Shown here: one piece after another, positions 36,525-45,449 of the stretch
Position numbering within the stretch: the stretch's first letter is position 1
Layout of the letters: each line of letters opens with the position of its first letter
DNA from: Paracoccaceae bacterium
GTDB lineage: Bacteria; Pseudomonadota; Alphaproteobacteria; Rhodobacterales; Rhodobacteraceae
NCBI GenBank assembly: GCA_028874915.1
Contig: JAPPHA010000121.1
Coordinates: 1-49,841 of the forward strand
Direction: 5' to 3'
Length of the DNA: 49,841 bases
Made by a program: the position numbers and the translations under genes
Notes under the pieces: generated by a model
Seen by the model: the letters and a program-made list of their open reading frames with translations, nothing else
The model's database searches: none
What the model was told of the DNA's origin: nothing

Positions 36525-37253
36525 ATGCGGGAAGTCGTTGTCGATACGGAAACTACGGGACTGGAACCGAGCGAAGGACATCGGATCGTCGAGATTGGTT
36601 GTGTTGAGCTGGTCAACCATATCCCGACGGAGAAGGTGTATCGCCAGTATGTCAATCCGGATCGGGAGATTTCCGAAGGTGCATACCGTGTCCACAGGCT
36701 CGGGATGGAATTTCTGTCCGAACAGCCACGATTCGGAGACATTGCCGGGGAATTCCTGGACTTCATCGGCGATGCGCCCCTGATCATGCACAATGCTCCG
36801 TTCGACCTGGGATTTCTCAACGCTGAACTGGGGATGACCGGCAGGCCGGCGCTCTCCAGCGCCAGGGTCATCGATACGCTGGAGATGGCGCGATCCCGCT
36901 ATCGCGGGGCTTCCAATTCACTGGACGCTCTTTGCCGGAGATTCGGAATCGACACAGTGGACCGTGCCGATGCCCATGGCGCCCTGCTCGATGCCACACT
37001 GCTTGCCGATGTCTACCTGGAACTGATCGGCGGCCGTCAGCCGAACCTCGATCTCGTTGTCGAAAACCCGGCGAATCCCACGCCTGTGCGGGCGGAGTCC
37101 GTGACTTCAGGGGGTGTCCGGCAGCGGCCGGAAAGGCTTCCGGAACGCCTGAGTGATGCGGAACGGCAGGCCCACCTGGAATTTGTCAACAGCCTGGGAA
37201 GAGATTCGGTCTGGGCGTCACTGGGATTGCTCGACGATTCGAAAGACCCGTAG
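36525..37253 (+). CDS. dnaQ: DNA polymerase III epsilon subunit (proofreading exonuclease)
   Basis: This is a 242-residue 3'-5' exonuclease that proofreads for the replicase. The three exonuclease motifs are present: VVDTETTGLEP at the start, HNAPFDLGFLNAEL near residue 90 and HGALLDATLLADVY near 152. The C-terminal tail (DAERQAHLEFVNSLGRDSVW) is the alpha-subunit binding part. It converges with secB. Confidence 0.95.
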   Translation: MREVVVDTETTGLEPSEGHRIVEIGCVELVNHIPTEKVYRQYVNPDREISEGAYRVHRLGMEFLSEQPRFGDIAGEFLDFIGDAPLIMHNAPFDLGFLNAELGMTGRPALSSARVIDTLEMARSRYRGASNSLDALCRRFGIDTVDRADAHGALLDATLLADVYLELIGGRQPNLDLVVENPANPTPVRAESVTSGGVRQRPERLPERLSDAERQAHLEFVNSLGRDSVWASLGLLDDSKDP

Positions 37254-37289
37254 GGGGCCGGGACGCCATCGCCGGTCCCGCGATGTCAT

Positions 37290-37835
37290 CTATGCTGACG
37301 ACTCCGCCAGCTGTTGACGGTAGAGACGGAGGAAGTCGATCGTCTCTATGTTGAGAGGCGGGAACCCGCTCTCGGCAGTCAGGTCGCGGGCGAGGCGGCG
37401 GATGAACGGAAACAGGATCCGCGGGCATTCCACCATCAGCAGAGGATGCAACTGCTCATCCGGAATGTTTTCGATGAGAAACTGGCCACCATAGTCCAGT
37501 TCGAGAAGGAAGATGGCCTGGTCATCGGCCTTTGCGGACACCGAAAGATTCAGAATGACTTCGTAACGATCCTTTGCCCGGGTCCGGGCGTCGACCTTCA
37601 CCTCGACGGAAAGGTCGGGCCTCACTTCTGCGGACACGTAGTTCTGCGCGGCGAGGTTTTCGAAGGACAGATCCCGAATGTACTGGGTCATGACTTCGAA
37701 TCGGGGCGCTTTCGAAGCGTCCGCAGGCGAAGGCGTTGTTGCGCTTTCCGAAGATTCCGACTCCGCCACGGCCGGCGTCTTTTCGCCTGCCGTCCGCCCA
37801 GCCCCGTTGGTCTTTCCCGAATACTCTGTCGACAT
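37290..37835 (-). CDS. secB: Protein-export chaperone SecB
   Basis: This cytoplasmic export chaperone of about 181 residues holds preproteins unfolded for SecA. The core starts MTQYIRDLSFENLAAQNYVS and includes LLELDYGGQFLIENIPDEQL and VECPRILFPFIRRLARDLT. The first 45 residues form a long low-complexity Ala/Ser/Glu-rich extension not seen in E. coli SecB. I chose the ATG at 37835 (MSTEYSGK); a start at 37892 would lengthen it further. Confidence 0.92.
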   Translation of the reverse strand: MSTEYSGKTNGAGRTAGEKTPAVAESESSESATTPSPADASKAPRFEVMTQYIRDLSFENLAAQNYVSAEVRPDLSVEVKVDARTRAKDRYEVILNLSVSAKADDQAIFLLELDYGGQFLIENIPDEQLHPLLMVECPRILFPFIRRLARDLTAESGFPPLNIETIDFLRLYRQQLAESSA

Positions 37836-37919
37836 GGGATCCGGATCCGTTCCTGACGCCCGTGTGGTACCAGCAATCGGCCCTTCAGGCAACGAAGGCT
37901 GGACGGAAGGCAGCCGGAT

Positions 37920-38408
37920 TCACCGGTCTTTGTCTGGTGTGTCGATCACTTCGAACTCGCCGTCGACGACGTCCGCGTCGTCGGCCGAAGCCCGTCCGCC
38001 ACCTGCGTGCCGGGTCCGTCTCCCGGAACCGGATGACGCCATCCGGACGCTGGAGGCATGCAGGGCCCGCTCGGCTATGAACCCGGCGATGACGATCCTG
38101 ACGGCGGGGACGAGCAGCAGGAAACCGACGCCGTCGGTAAAGAACCCCGGCGTCAGAAGAAGGATGCCGGCGACGAGGATCAAGGCGCCATGGGCAATCG
38201 GTTCGACCGGATTGCCCTGTCCGCGAACAGCCCGTTCGAGCTTCCGGAGTTCTGAAAGGCCCTGGCTCCGGACGAGCCACGTTCCGGCAATGGCCGTCAG
38301 GATGATACAGGCCAACGTCGGAAAGAGGCCGATCAGGTCACCGACGACGATGAACAGCGCGATCTCGAGAATGGGAACGGAGACGAACAGGACGAGCAGT
38401 ATCCACAT
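37920..38408 (-). CDS. fxsA: FxsA family membrane protein
   Basis: This small 162-residue inner-membrane protein begins with two hydrophobic helices (LLVLFVSVPILEIALFIVVG) and contains the family stretch LLLTPGFFTDGVGFLLLVP. The C-terminal third is hydrophilic and acidic. FxsA eases exclusion of phage T7 by the F plasmid in E. coli; its normal role is unknown. It lies next to secB and divergent from timA, a common arrangement in alphaproteobacteria. Confidence 0.88.
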   Translation of the reverse strand: MWILLVLFVSVPILEIALFIVVGDLIGLFPTLACIILTAIAGTWLVRSQGLSELRKLERAVRGQGNPVEPIAHGALILVAGILLLTPGFFTDGVGFLLLVPAVRIVIAGFIAERALHASSVRMASSGSGRRTRHAGGGRASADDADVVDGEFEVIDTPDKDR

Positions 38409-38536
38409 GTCGGAATCCCTTCGGCAATCCCCATCGACCGGTGGACTTGAACCGGTGAGTATCCTAAATATGTAAGAGTGAGGCCGCTGGCAAACGGGCG
38501 AGGGGCCGAAGACGCACGTCCCGAAAGGATTGAACC

Positions 38537-39199
38537 ATGGGTTCGGGCTATTTCCAGTTGCTGGTTCTGGCGGCTATTGCCCTGTTTCTCATCCTTCGGC
38601 TGAGAAATGCGCTCGGAACCCGTGACGGATTCGAGCCGCGGGCCGAGAGGACCCCTCTTGATCTCCAGCCGGATCCGCCCGCGGATGTTCCGGACGAATC
38701 GGATGGAATCGATCACGATATTGTCGAGCACTTTCCGGCTGACAGTCCGAGCGGGAAAGCGCTGGCTGCCATGAAAATCGTCGAACCCACATTCACCGTC
38801 GAGGAATTCGTCGGCGGGGCACGCTGGGCCTACGAGATTATCCTCATGGCCTTTGAGGGCGACGATCTGGAAACCCTGAAAGGGTTGCTGGCGAGCGACG
38901 TCTTTCAGAGTTTCGAAACGGTCGTTCGAGGCCGGCAGGGCAAGGGGCTGAAGGTCGAGGCCAGTTTCATCGGTGTCCGTGATACCAAGCTCGAGTCGGT
39001 GCGATTCAACAAGAAGACGGAGGAAGCGGAAATTGCCGTCCGCTTCATCAGCGAACTGACCTCGGTTGTTCGAGACAGCGAGGGCGAGATCGTCGAAGGC
39101 GATCCGAACACCATCAAACGGCAAACGGACGTCTGGACCTTCGCCCGAATCATGGGAGATGAAGATCCCAACTGGATCCTGGTCGCGACCGGGGAATGA
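38537..39199 (+). CDS. Tim44/TimA family protein
   Basis: This 220-residue protein has one N-terminal membrane anchor (YFQLLVLAAIALFLILRL), an acidic linker, and a C-terminal Tim44-like domain (FVGGARWAYEIILMAFEGDD). It is the bacterial relative of mitochondrial import factor Tim44; alphaproteobacterial TimA is membrane-associated. It sits beside secB and fxsA as usual. The Smr gene starts directly after its stop. Confidence 0.88.
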   Translation: MGSGYFQLLVLAAIALFLILRLRNALGTRDGFEPRAERTPLDLQPDPPADVPDESDGIDHDIVEHFPADSPSGKALAAMKIVEPTFTVEEFVGGARWAYEIILMAFEGDDLETLKGLLASDVFQSFETVVRGRQGKGLKVEASFIGVRDTKLESVRFNKKTEEAEIAVRFISELTSVVRDSEGEIVEGDPNTIKRQTDVWTFARIMGDEDPNWILVATGE

Positions 39200-40063
39200 A
39201 TGGGAAACAGGCGTCCTCGGACACTGTCGGAAGACGACCGTATCCTCTGGCAAACAGCGATGCGCGATGTCGACCGGCCCGGGACCGGCCCGGCGGCCGG
39301 GAGTCGCCGGATGGCGGAGATCGATCTCGATCGACCCCAAGATGATGGTCGTACGCGTGACGCTGGAACTCCGGATGAAGCCCCGTTAGCCGGTCAATCG
39401 GCTACAGGTTCGAACGCTTCGCCCGAAATCGATCCCACGACGGAGCCATCGGGCCGGAAGACAGTCCTGTCGGATGATGACATGGCGGCCTGGCGGGAAG
39501 AGGTCGGGGATATCGGCCCGGACTCTGGCGGGCAATCGGAAGGGCCCGCGAATCCTCCCTCGGAACCGGCGAAACCCGGACAGAACGGTTCCACCCGCCC
39601 TTTGTCCAGCCGCGCAAAACCGCCCGAATCGCGGTCCGAATCCTTCGACCGGAAGCTCTTCGCTCGGCTGATGAAAGGCCAGGAACGGATCGAGGCACGG
39701 CTCGATCTCCACGGACTCACGGCAGACCAGGCCTTTGTCAGGCTTGGCGCCTTCATCGGCAATGCCTACGGGTCCGGACGCCGGAACCTTCTTGTGATTA
39801 CCGGCAAGGGCAAGCGATCGGGTGCCGACGTTTTCAACCGACCCCAGGACGGTATTCTCCGACGCAGCGTTCCCCGGATGCTCTCCGGGCCGCCCCTCTC
39901 CCGATGGGTTCATTCATTCATCCAGTCGCACGAACGCCACGGCGGTACCGGCGCTCTCTATGTCCGGTTGCGACGGAACCGGCAGGGAACAGGCGAGGTC
40001 CGTGGCGATTCGGGACCCAACGGAATGCGGCACGGCAAGACAGAATGGCGCCGGGCGGATTGA
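39200..40063 (+). CDS. Smr-domain protein with duplicated N-terminal motif
   Basis: This is a 287-residue protein. The C-terminal Smr domain, a probable nuclease fold, has the hallmark DLHGLTADQAFVRLGAFI and the TGKG motif in LLVITGKGKRSGAD. The first 150 residues are hydrophilic and disordered-looking. They carry two copies of a short motif usually seen once: LSEDDRILWQTAMRDVDRP near residue 9 and LSDDDMAAWREEVGDIGP near residue 90. The gene starts directly after the timA stop; mltA, which often sits between them, is missing. It overlaps tsaE by 19 bases. Confidence 0.87.
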   Translation: MGNRRPRTLSEDDRILWQTAMRDVDRPGTGPAAGSRRMAEIDLDRPQDDGRTRDAGTPDEAPLAGQSATGSNASPEIDPTTEPSGRKTVLSDDDMAAWREEVGDIGPDSGGQSEGPANPPSEPAKPGQNGSTRPLSSRAKPPESRSESFDRKLFARLMKGQERIEARLDLHGLTADQAFVRLGAFIGNAYGSGRRNLLVITGKGKRSGADVFNRPQDGILRRSVPRMLSGPPLSRWVHSFIQSHERHGGTGALYVRLRRNRQGTGEVRGDSGPNGMRHGKTEWRRAD

Positions 40064-40578
40064 CGGGCGCGACAGCGAATCTCCCAACGGAAGCGGCAAC
40101 CCGCGATCTGGCCGGCAGATTTGCCGCCTGTCTCGCCGCGGGCGATGTCGTTCTGCTCGCCGGTCCGCTGGGAGCCGGAAAGAGCGCCTTCTGCCGGGAA
40201 CTGATCCAGAGTCGTCAGGCCATGGACGGATTGCCCGTAGAGGACGTGCCGTCACCAACCTTTACCCTGGTCCAGACCTACGTGACCGGGACCTGTGAAC
40301 TCTGGCACGCCGATCTGTACCGCATCAAGAACGACGCCGAACTGCCGGAACTGGGACTGGAAGATGCCGTTCGGGACGCGATCTGCCTGGTCGAATGGCC
40401 GGAAATCCTGAACACGGAGATGACCACCGGTGCCCTCGTACTGCGTTTCGAGATTACCGGCGACACCAGTCGTCAGGTGGCGATGGAATGGCGGGATCCA
40501 AGGTGGGAAGGAGTCGTTCGCCAGGTTCTCGGGTCAAATGGCGCCATGCCGTCGCCGGGAACGGTTGCGGCCCCATGA
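40045..40578 (+). CDS. tsaE: tRNA threonylcarbamoyladenosine ATPase TsaE
   Basis: This ATPase of about 177 residues is needed for the t6A modification of tRNAs reading ANN codons. Its P-loop is GPLGAGKSAFCRELI, with the switch PSPTFTLVQTY, then HADLYRI and CLVEWPE. The ATG at 40045 (MAPGGLTGA) overlaps the end of the Smr gene; longer frames upstream are not protein-like. It overlaps the next gene by four bases. Confidence 0.93.
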   Translation: MAPGGLTGATANLPTEAATRDLAGRFAACLAAGDVVLLAGPLGAGKSAFCRELIQSRQAMDGLPVEDVPSPTFTLVQTYVTGTCELWHADLYRIKNDAELPELGLEDAVRDAICLVEWPEILNTEMTTGALVLRFEITGDTSRQVAMEWRDPRWEGVVRQVLGSNGAMPSPGTVAAP

Positions 40579-41648
40579 CCGGAGAATCGGAATGTGCCGG
40601 TGGCGGTCGGCCCCAAAGCGAGCGCCAGCGACAGATGCAGGCCTTCCTCGCCCTGAACGGGTTTGACGGCGCGGCGCTGGAGCCGATCGGATCCGACGCT
40701 TCACGGCGCACCTATGTCCGCATTCGACAGCGGGCGACCGGCAGCGGCGTGATCCTCATGGATGCGCCGCCCGAGTCCGGCGAGGACATCGGTCCCTTCA
40801 TGGACGTTGCCCGAAGACTTCGCGAACGGGGGCTGAGTGCGCCAGAAACCTGGGCTTGCGACGAGGAAGCCGGGTTTCTGCTTCTCGAGGACTTCGGTGA
40901 TCGGATGTTCGGCGATCTTTGCGCTGAACATGCGAACCGGGAATCAGACCTTTATGAGATTGCCGTCGACGTACTCTGCCATCTCCATCGCTCTCCAGCG
41001 CCGTCCGGACTGGCTCCCTATGACCGGGAGACATTCGTCGGCGAATCCCTTCTGTTCACCGAATGGTATGTCCCGGGGGATGACGGATGCCCGCCGTCTG
41101 CCGCAGTCGAGGACGCCCTCGCCGAACTCATGGGTTCAGCCCATGATGATCTGACCGACGGTGTCGTTCGGGATCCGGTCCTGGTTCTTCGCGACTATCA
41201 TGCCGAGAACATCATGTGGCTTCCGAAACGCGACGGGATTCGTCGGTGCGGGCTCATCGATTTTCAGGACGCGGTTACCGGCCATCCGGCGTATGATCTG
41301 GTTTCGCTCCTTGAGGACGCCCGCCGGGATACCGGGGAATCCCTCCGGACGGCAATGAAGAGGCGATATATCGACTCCGCCTGGCCCGGTTCGGTGGAGT
41401 CCTTCGAAACGGCCTATTCCGTGCTTGGAGCCCAGAGAAACCTGCGTATTCTGGGTGTCTTCGCGCGACTTTGCCTGCGTGATGGCAAACCCGGATATGT
41501 GGACATGATTCCGAGAGTCTGGGACCATCTCCAGCGGGATTTGAGACATCCGGTGCTCGCTGGACTTGCGACATGGGTCAGGCGGAATGCGCCGGCGCCA
41601 ACGGCGGCGTTCAGGGACCGCATGCGGAGACAGGCCGGTGACGCCTGA
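40575..41648 (+). CDS. amgK: N-acetylmuramate/N-acetylglucosamine 1-kinase AmgK
   Basis: This is a 357-residue phosphotransferase of the APH family. The catalytic block is LVLRDYHAENIMWLP and the metal-binding Asp is in LIDFQDAVTG. The N-terminal SDASRRTYVRIR is typical of the AmgK group. With MurU, encoded next and overlapping, it forms the cell-wall recycling shortcut that phosphorylates MurNAc and makes UDP-MurNAc without de novo synthesis, a known source of intrinsic fosfomycin tolerance. The function is inferred from family and pairing. Confidence 0.9.
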   Translation: MTGESECAGGGRPQSERQRQMQAFLALNGFDGAALEPIGSDASRRTYVRIRQRATGSGVILMDAPPESGEDIGPFMDVARRLRERGLSAPETWACDEEAGFLLLEDFGDRMFGDLCAEHANRESDLYEIAVDVLCHLHRSPAPSGLAPYDRETFVGESLLFTEWYVPGDDGCPPSAAVEDALAELMGSAHDDLTDGVVRDPVLVLRDYHAENIMWLPKRDGIRRCGLIDFQDAVTGHPAYDLVSLLEDARRDTGESLRTAMKRRYIDSAWPGSVESFETAYSVLGAQRNLRILGVFARLCLRDGKPGYVDMIPRVWDHLQRDLRHPVLAGLATWVRRNAPAPTAAFRDRMRRQAGDA

Positions 41649-42375
41649 GAACGCCATGGTTTTTGCTGCCGGCTTCGGAATCCGGATGCGGCCGCTCACG
41701 GACCGAATCCCGAAGCCGATGATTCGGGTTGCCGGGCGGCCGTTGATCGACCATGCCCTCGAACAGCTTCGCGGCGCCGGCGTCGCCCGAATCGTTGTCA
41801 ACACGCACCACCTTGCCGAGCAGATCGAGTCCCATCTGGGCGGCATGTCGGACGTGACGGTCATCCGGGAAACGGGGCGGATTCTGGACACGGGTGGGGG
41901 GCTCAGAAACGCATTGCCCCTCCTTGGTGATGACCCGGTCTTCACGCTGAACGCCGATTATGTCTGGTCCGGTCCGAACCCTTTCCGCTGTCTGGCGGCG
42001 GCCTGGGATCCCGAACGGATGGACGGGTTGATGCTGATGCTGCCCCGGGACCGGGCAACCGGATACCGGGGGCCGGGCGACTTTGGGCTAGGCCCGGATG
42101 GCCGGCTGATCGTTCCGGGGGATTCCGGACCGCCAGTCATGGTCTACGCCGGTGCCCAGATCCTCAAGACCGGCGGTCTTGCGGACATCCCCGAATCCGT
42201 ATTCTCGGTCAAAGTGGTCTGGGCCAACCTGCAGGCCGATTCCCGTCTTTTCGGAGTTGTCCATGCCGGAGGCTGGGCGGAAGTCGGCCGTCCGGAAGCC
42301 ATTCCGCTCGCTGAAGCGCTTCTCCGGCGTGCAGAGGCCGAGACGGATGAGGGTCCGGTGGCGTGCCCGGAATGA
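41638..42375 (+). CDS. murU: N-acetylmuramate-1-phosphate uridylyltransferase MurU
   Basis: This 245-residue nucleotidyltransferase opens with the family signature MVFAAGFGIRMRPLTDRIPK, in which the usual GTR is GIR. HALEQLRGAGVARIVVN and VFTLNADYVWSGPNPF also fit. The start is the GTG at 41638, overlapping amgK and preceded by GGAG. It would couple UTP to MurNAc-1-phosphate. It overlaps addB by four bases. Confidence 0.9.
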   Translation: MTPENAMVFAAGFGIRMRPLTDRIPKPMIRVAGRPLIDHALEQLRGAGVARIVVNTHHLAEQIESHLGGMSDVTVIRETGRILDTGGGLRNALPLLGDDPVFTLNADYVWSGPNPFRCLAAAWDPERMDGLMLMLPRDRATGYRGPGDFGLGPDGRLIVPGDSGPPVMVYAGAQILKTGGLADIPESVFSVKVVWANLQADSRLFGVVHAGGWAEVGRPEAIPLAEALLRRAEAETDEGPVACPE

Positions 42376-45300
42376 GCGGCCTGTTCGGGGATCAACCCCG
42401 GCCCCGGGTCTTTGCGATTCCGATCGGATGCGACTTTACGGAGGCCTTTTGCCGGGGTCTTGAGGAACGGCTCGGCGACGCGCCGCCGGAGGTGATGGCG
42501 AGGATCGTGATCCACGCAGGGTCACAGAATTTCGCCCGGGAACTGCGTCAGCATCTCTCGTCCGGACCGGCCAGGCTGTTGCCCAAGATTCGCCACTGGA
42601 GTGAGCTGATTGATGATCCGGCGGTCGCCGTTGCCGAGGACGGTCCGGGGCCTGCGATGTCGCGGCTGGGCGGACAGCTGCAGCTGCGTCGGCTCGTCGC
42701 TGCACTCTTGCGGAAGGAACCGGATCTGGCGCCGGAATCCGCTGCCATCGATCTCACGGAATCGCTTCAGGACGTGTTCTCGGAGATTCAGGACGAAGGG
42801 ATCGAGCTGTCGCAACTCCTGGACATCGACGTCAGCGGCCACTCGGAACACTGGTCGCGAAGCCTCATGTTCCTCCGGATTCTCGCCGAGACGTTCGGTG
42901 AGGATGGGATGCTTGACCCGCGTTCGCAACTGCGCGCGGCCATCGAGTCACTGGTTCTGGCCTGGCAGGCGGCACCGCCGGATCACCCGGTAATCCTTGC
43001 CGGTTCCACCGGCTCGACCCGGCCCGTGGCCCGGTTCATGCAGGTGGTCTCGCGGCTTCCCCAGGGGGCCGTCGTTTTGCCGGGCGTCGATCCGTCGATG
43101 TCGGCGGAGGACTGGGCTCTGCTCGGGGATCATGACGGCTGTCCCGAACACCCCCAGGCGGCGCTGGCGCGGTTCTGCGCCTTCGCGGGCGTTGACCCGG
43201 AAAGGCTTCCACCTTGGTCGGCAACCGTCCAGGCGCCGGCCAACGGCGCACGGAACCGGCTGGTATCCCTGGCCCTGAAACCCGCGCCGGTGACCGATCG
43301 CTGGATGGCCGATGGCCCGGCCCTGGTTCCGGACATCGGAGCCGCCACGGACGGGATCGGTTTCATTGTCGCCGAAACCGCCAGGGAGGAATCGAAGGCG
43401 ATCGCCGTGGCGATTCGCGAGGCTGTCGAACAACGGAAACGGGTCGCCCTCATTACCGAAAACCTTGAACTGGCGAGGCGAGTCCGGTCGGCGCTTCTCA
43501 AGTGGAATGTCGAACCGGATGACCGGATCGGCGAGACGCTGCATCAGTCGCCAGGGGGAGTGTTCCTGCGTTTGGTCCTGGTTCTGTTCGCCCCGGAAGG
43601 CCTCTCGCCACAAAGGGTGATTGGTCTCCTGAAGCACCCTCTCACAGCCGCGGGCAATGGCCGGGCGGAGCATCTGAGGCGAACCCTGTCGTTGGAGTTG
43701 GAACTGAGGCGGCGACCGCCCGGCCCCGAAGTCACGGCAGACTCTATCCGGAACTGGGCGTCAGGGCGTGTGGCCGCAGCCCAGGAGGCAGTCCGGGAGA
43801 GTGGTCGGTCGGTCGGTTCGGACGAGGATACGAATTCGTCGAAATCGCGGGATGTTGCCTGGGCGGAGTGGCTTGCCAGCGCGCTGGAAGAGGTTCCGGG
43901 CGATGAAGTGCGGCCTCTCGGCATGTGGGTCCATGAGCACCTGAGGGTCGCCAATGCCTTTGCAAGCGGAACCGGTCGGCCGAAGGGCCCGGATCGATTC
44001 GACGATCCGTTCCGTGGCGCCCTCTGGGAGACTCCCGTCGGAAAGGGCCTGGCAGAAATCTTCGACGAACTCCGGCGCGAGTCCGATTCCGCCGGCTCGG
44101 TCGGGCTCCTGGACTACACCGCCATCCTCAGGAGCCAGACCGGGGACCGCAAGTCCTACCTGCGGCCGGCCAACCAGCGAAACGTGATGATCTGGGGAGG
44201 GTTCCAGGCTCGCGACCGAAGCGCCGACCTGGTCATCGTTGCCAGTCTGAACGAGGGCGTCTGGCCGCGTCGGCGGAGCGGCGACATCTGGCTCAACCGC
44301 TCGATGCGCCAGCAGATCGGTCTCGGTCCGCCGGAACGGCGAAACGGTCTCGCGGCCCATGATTTCCAGCATGCGGTTTCGGCCCCGACCGTGATTCTGT
44401 CACGGGCGCTCCGGGACAACGAAACGCCGACGGTTGCGTCCCGCTGGCTGATCCGGCTGAAAAACCTGATCGGTGGGCTGGGTCCCGAGGGCAAGACGGC
44501 GCTTGAGGCCATGACGGGCAGGGGCCAGCGCTGGATCGCGCTCGGTCGGCAGATCGACCGACCGTCCGCACCCGTTCCGCCCGCCCCGAGACCCGCGCCA
44601 AGACCTCCTGTGGAACACCGGCCGACGCGACTGAGCGTGACCGAAATCCGAACGCTCATTCGCGATCCCTATGCCATCTATGCCCGCCATGTCCTGAAGC
44701 TCCGGCCGCTCGACGCCCTTGGCCGGGGGCTGGATCCACGGGATCGTGGAACTTTGGTTCACCGAATTGTCGAGGACTTCGTCAGGTCCGTCGCCGACGG
44801 CACGATCGACGGCCATACGGAGGATTTTCTGGCACTGGCGGCACGGGCTCTCGCGGCGGAGGTTCCCTGGCCCGGAGTCCGGCGTCAATGGCTCACCGGG
44901 CTTGACAGGGCCGCCACATGGTTCACGGACGGCGAAGCGGACCGGCGGATAGGGTGTCGGACCCTCAAACTCGAAGCCAGAGGGGAGCTGGGCCTTCCAG
45001 TCGCCTTGGCACCGGGGTTTACCCTGACGACGCGTGCCGATCGGATCGACATCGGTGAAGATGGTCATCTCCGGATCTACGACTACAAGTCGGGGAGTCC
45101 CCCGAGCCCGGCGGCCATCGAAACGATTGACAAACAGTTGCAGTTGGTCGGCGCCATCGCCACCAGGGGCGGTTTCGACGGGGTTCCCGAGGCCCGGGTT
45201 GACCGTCTCGAATACATTGGTTTCGGCAGGGGCGGCAGTCTCCGGGCCGTTTCGGCGGAGGACGGTCGACTGTCGGAGACCTATGGACAGCTCATTCAAC

Positions 45301-45449
45301 TGCTCGACGCCTATGCCCGTCCCGAGCAGGGATATCCGGCACGGAGCCGGATGAGGGCGAACGATCCGCCGTCTGACTATGACCAGTTGTCCCGTTTCGG
45401 GGAGTGGACCGAATCGGACCTGCCCGCCGGGACCGGAACCGAATCATGA
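42372..45449 (+). CDS. addB: Double-strand break repair protein AddB
   Basis: This 1025-residue subunit of the AddAB helicase-nuclease processes broken ends for RecA. The N-terminus RVFAIPIGCDFTEAFCRGLE is typical of alphaproteobacterial AddB. The C-terminal RecB-like nuclease domain has RGTLVHRIVEDF, a central Asp/Glu region and IYDYKSGSPPSPA. The ATG at 42372 overlaps the murU stop. addA follows with another ATGA overlap. Confidence 0.94.
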   Translation: MSGLFGDQPRPRVFAIPIGCDFTEAFCRGLEERLGDAPPEVMARIVIHAGSQNFARELRQHLSSGPARLLPKIRHWSELIDDPAVAVAEDGPGPAMSRLGGQLQLRRLVAALLRKEPDLAPESAAIDLTESLQDVFSEIQDEGIELSQLLDIDVSGHSEHWSRSLMFLRILAETFGEDGMLDPRSQLRAAIESLVLAWQAAPPDHPVILAGSTGSTRPVARFMQVVSRLPQGAVVLPGVDPSMSAEDWALLGDHDGCPEHPQAALARFCAFAGVDPERLPPWSATVQAPANGARNRLVSLALKPAPVTDRWMADGPALVPDIGAATDGIGFIVAETAREESKAIAVAIREAVEQRKRVALITENLELARRVRSALLKWNVEPDDRIGETLHQSPGGVFLRLVLVLFAPEGLSPQRVIGLLKHPLTAAGNGRAEHLRRTLSLELELRRRPPGPEVTADSIRNWASGRVAAAQEAVRESGRSVGSDEDTNSSKSRDVAWAEWLASALEEVPGDEVRPLGMWVHEHLRVANAFASGTGRPKGPDRFDDPFRGALWETPVGKGLAEIFDELRRESDSAGSVGLLDYTAILRSQTGDRKSYLRPANQRNVMIWGGFQARDRSADLVIVASLNEGVWPRRRSGDIWLNRSMRQQIGLGPPERRNGLAAHDFQHAVSAPTVILSRALRDNETPTVASRWLIRLKNLIGGLGPEGKTALEAMTGRGQRWIALGRQIDRPSAPVPPAPRPAPRPPVEHRPTRLSVTEIRTLIRDPYAIYARHVLKLRPLDALGRGLDPRDRGTLVHRIVEDFVRSVADGTIDGHTEDFLALAARALAAEVPWPGVRRQWLTGLDRAATWFTDGEADRRIGCRTLKLEARGELGLPVALAPGFTLTTRADRIDIGEDGHLRIYDYKSGSPPSPAAIETIDKQLQLVGAIATRGGFDGVPEARVDRLEYIGFGRGGSLRAVSAEDGRLSETYGQLIQLLDAYARPEQGYPARSRMRANDPPSDYDQLSRFGEWTESDLPAGTGTES

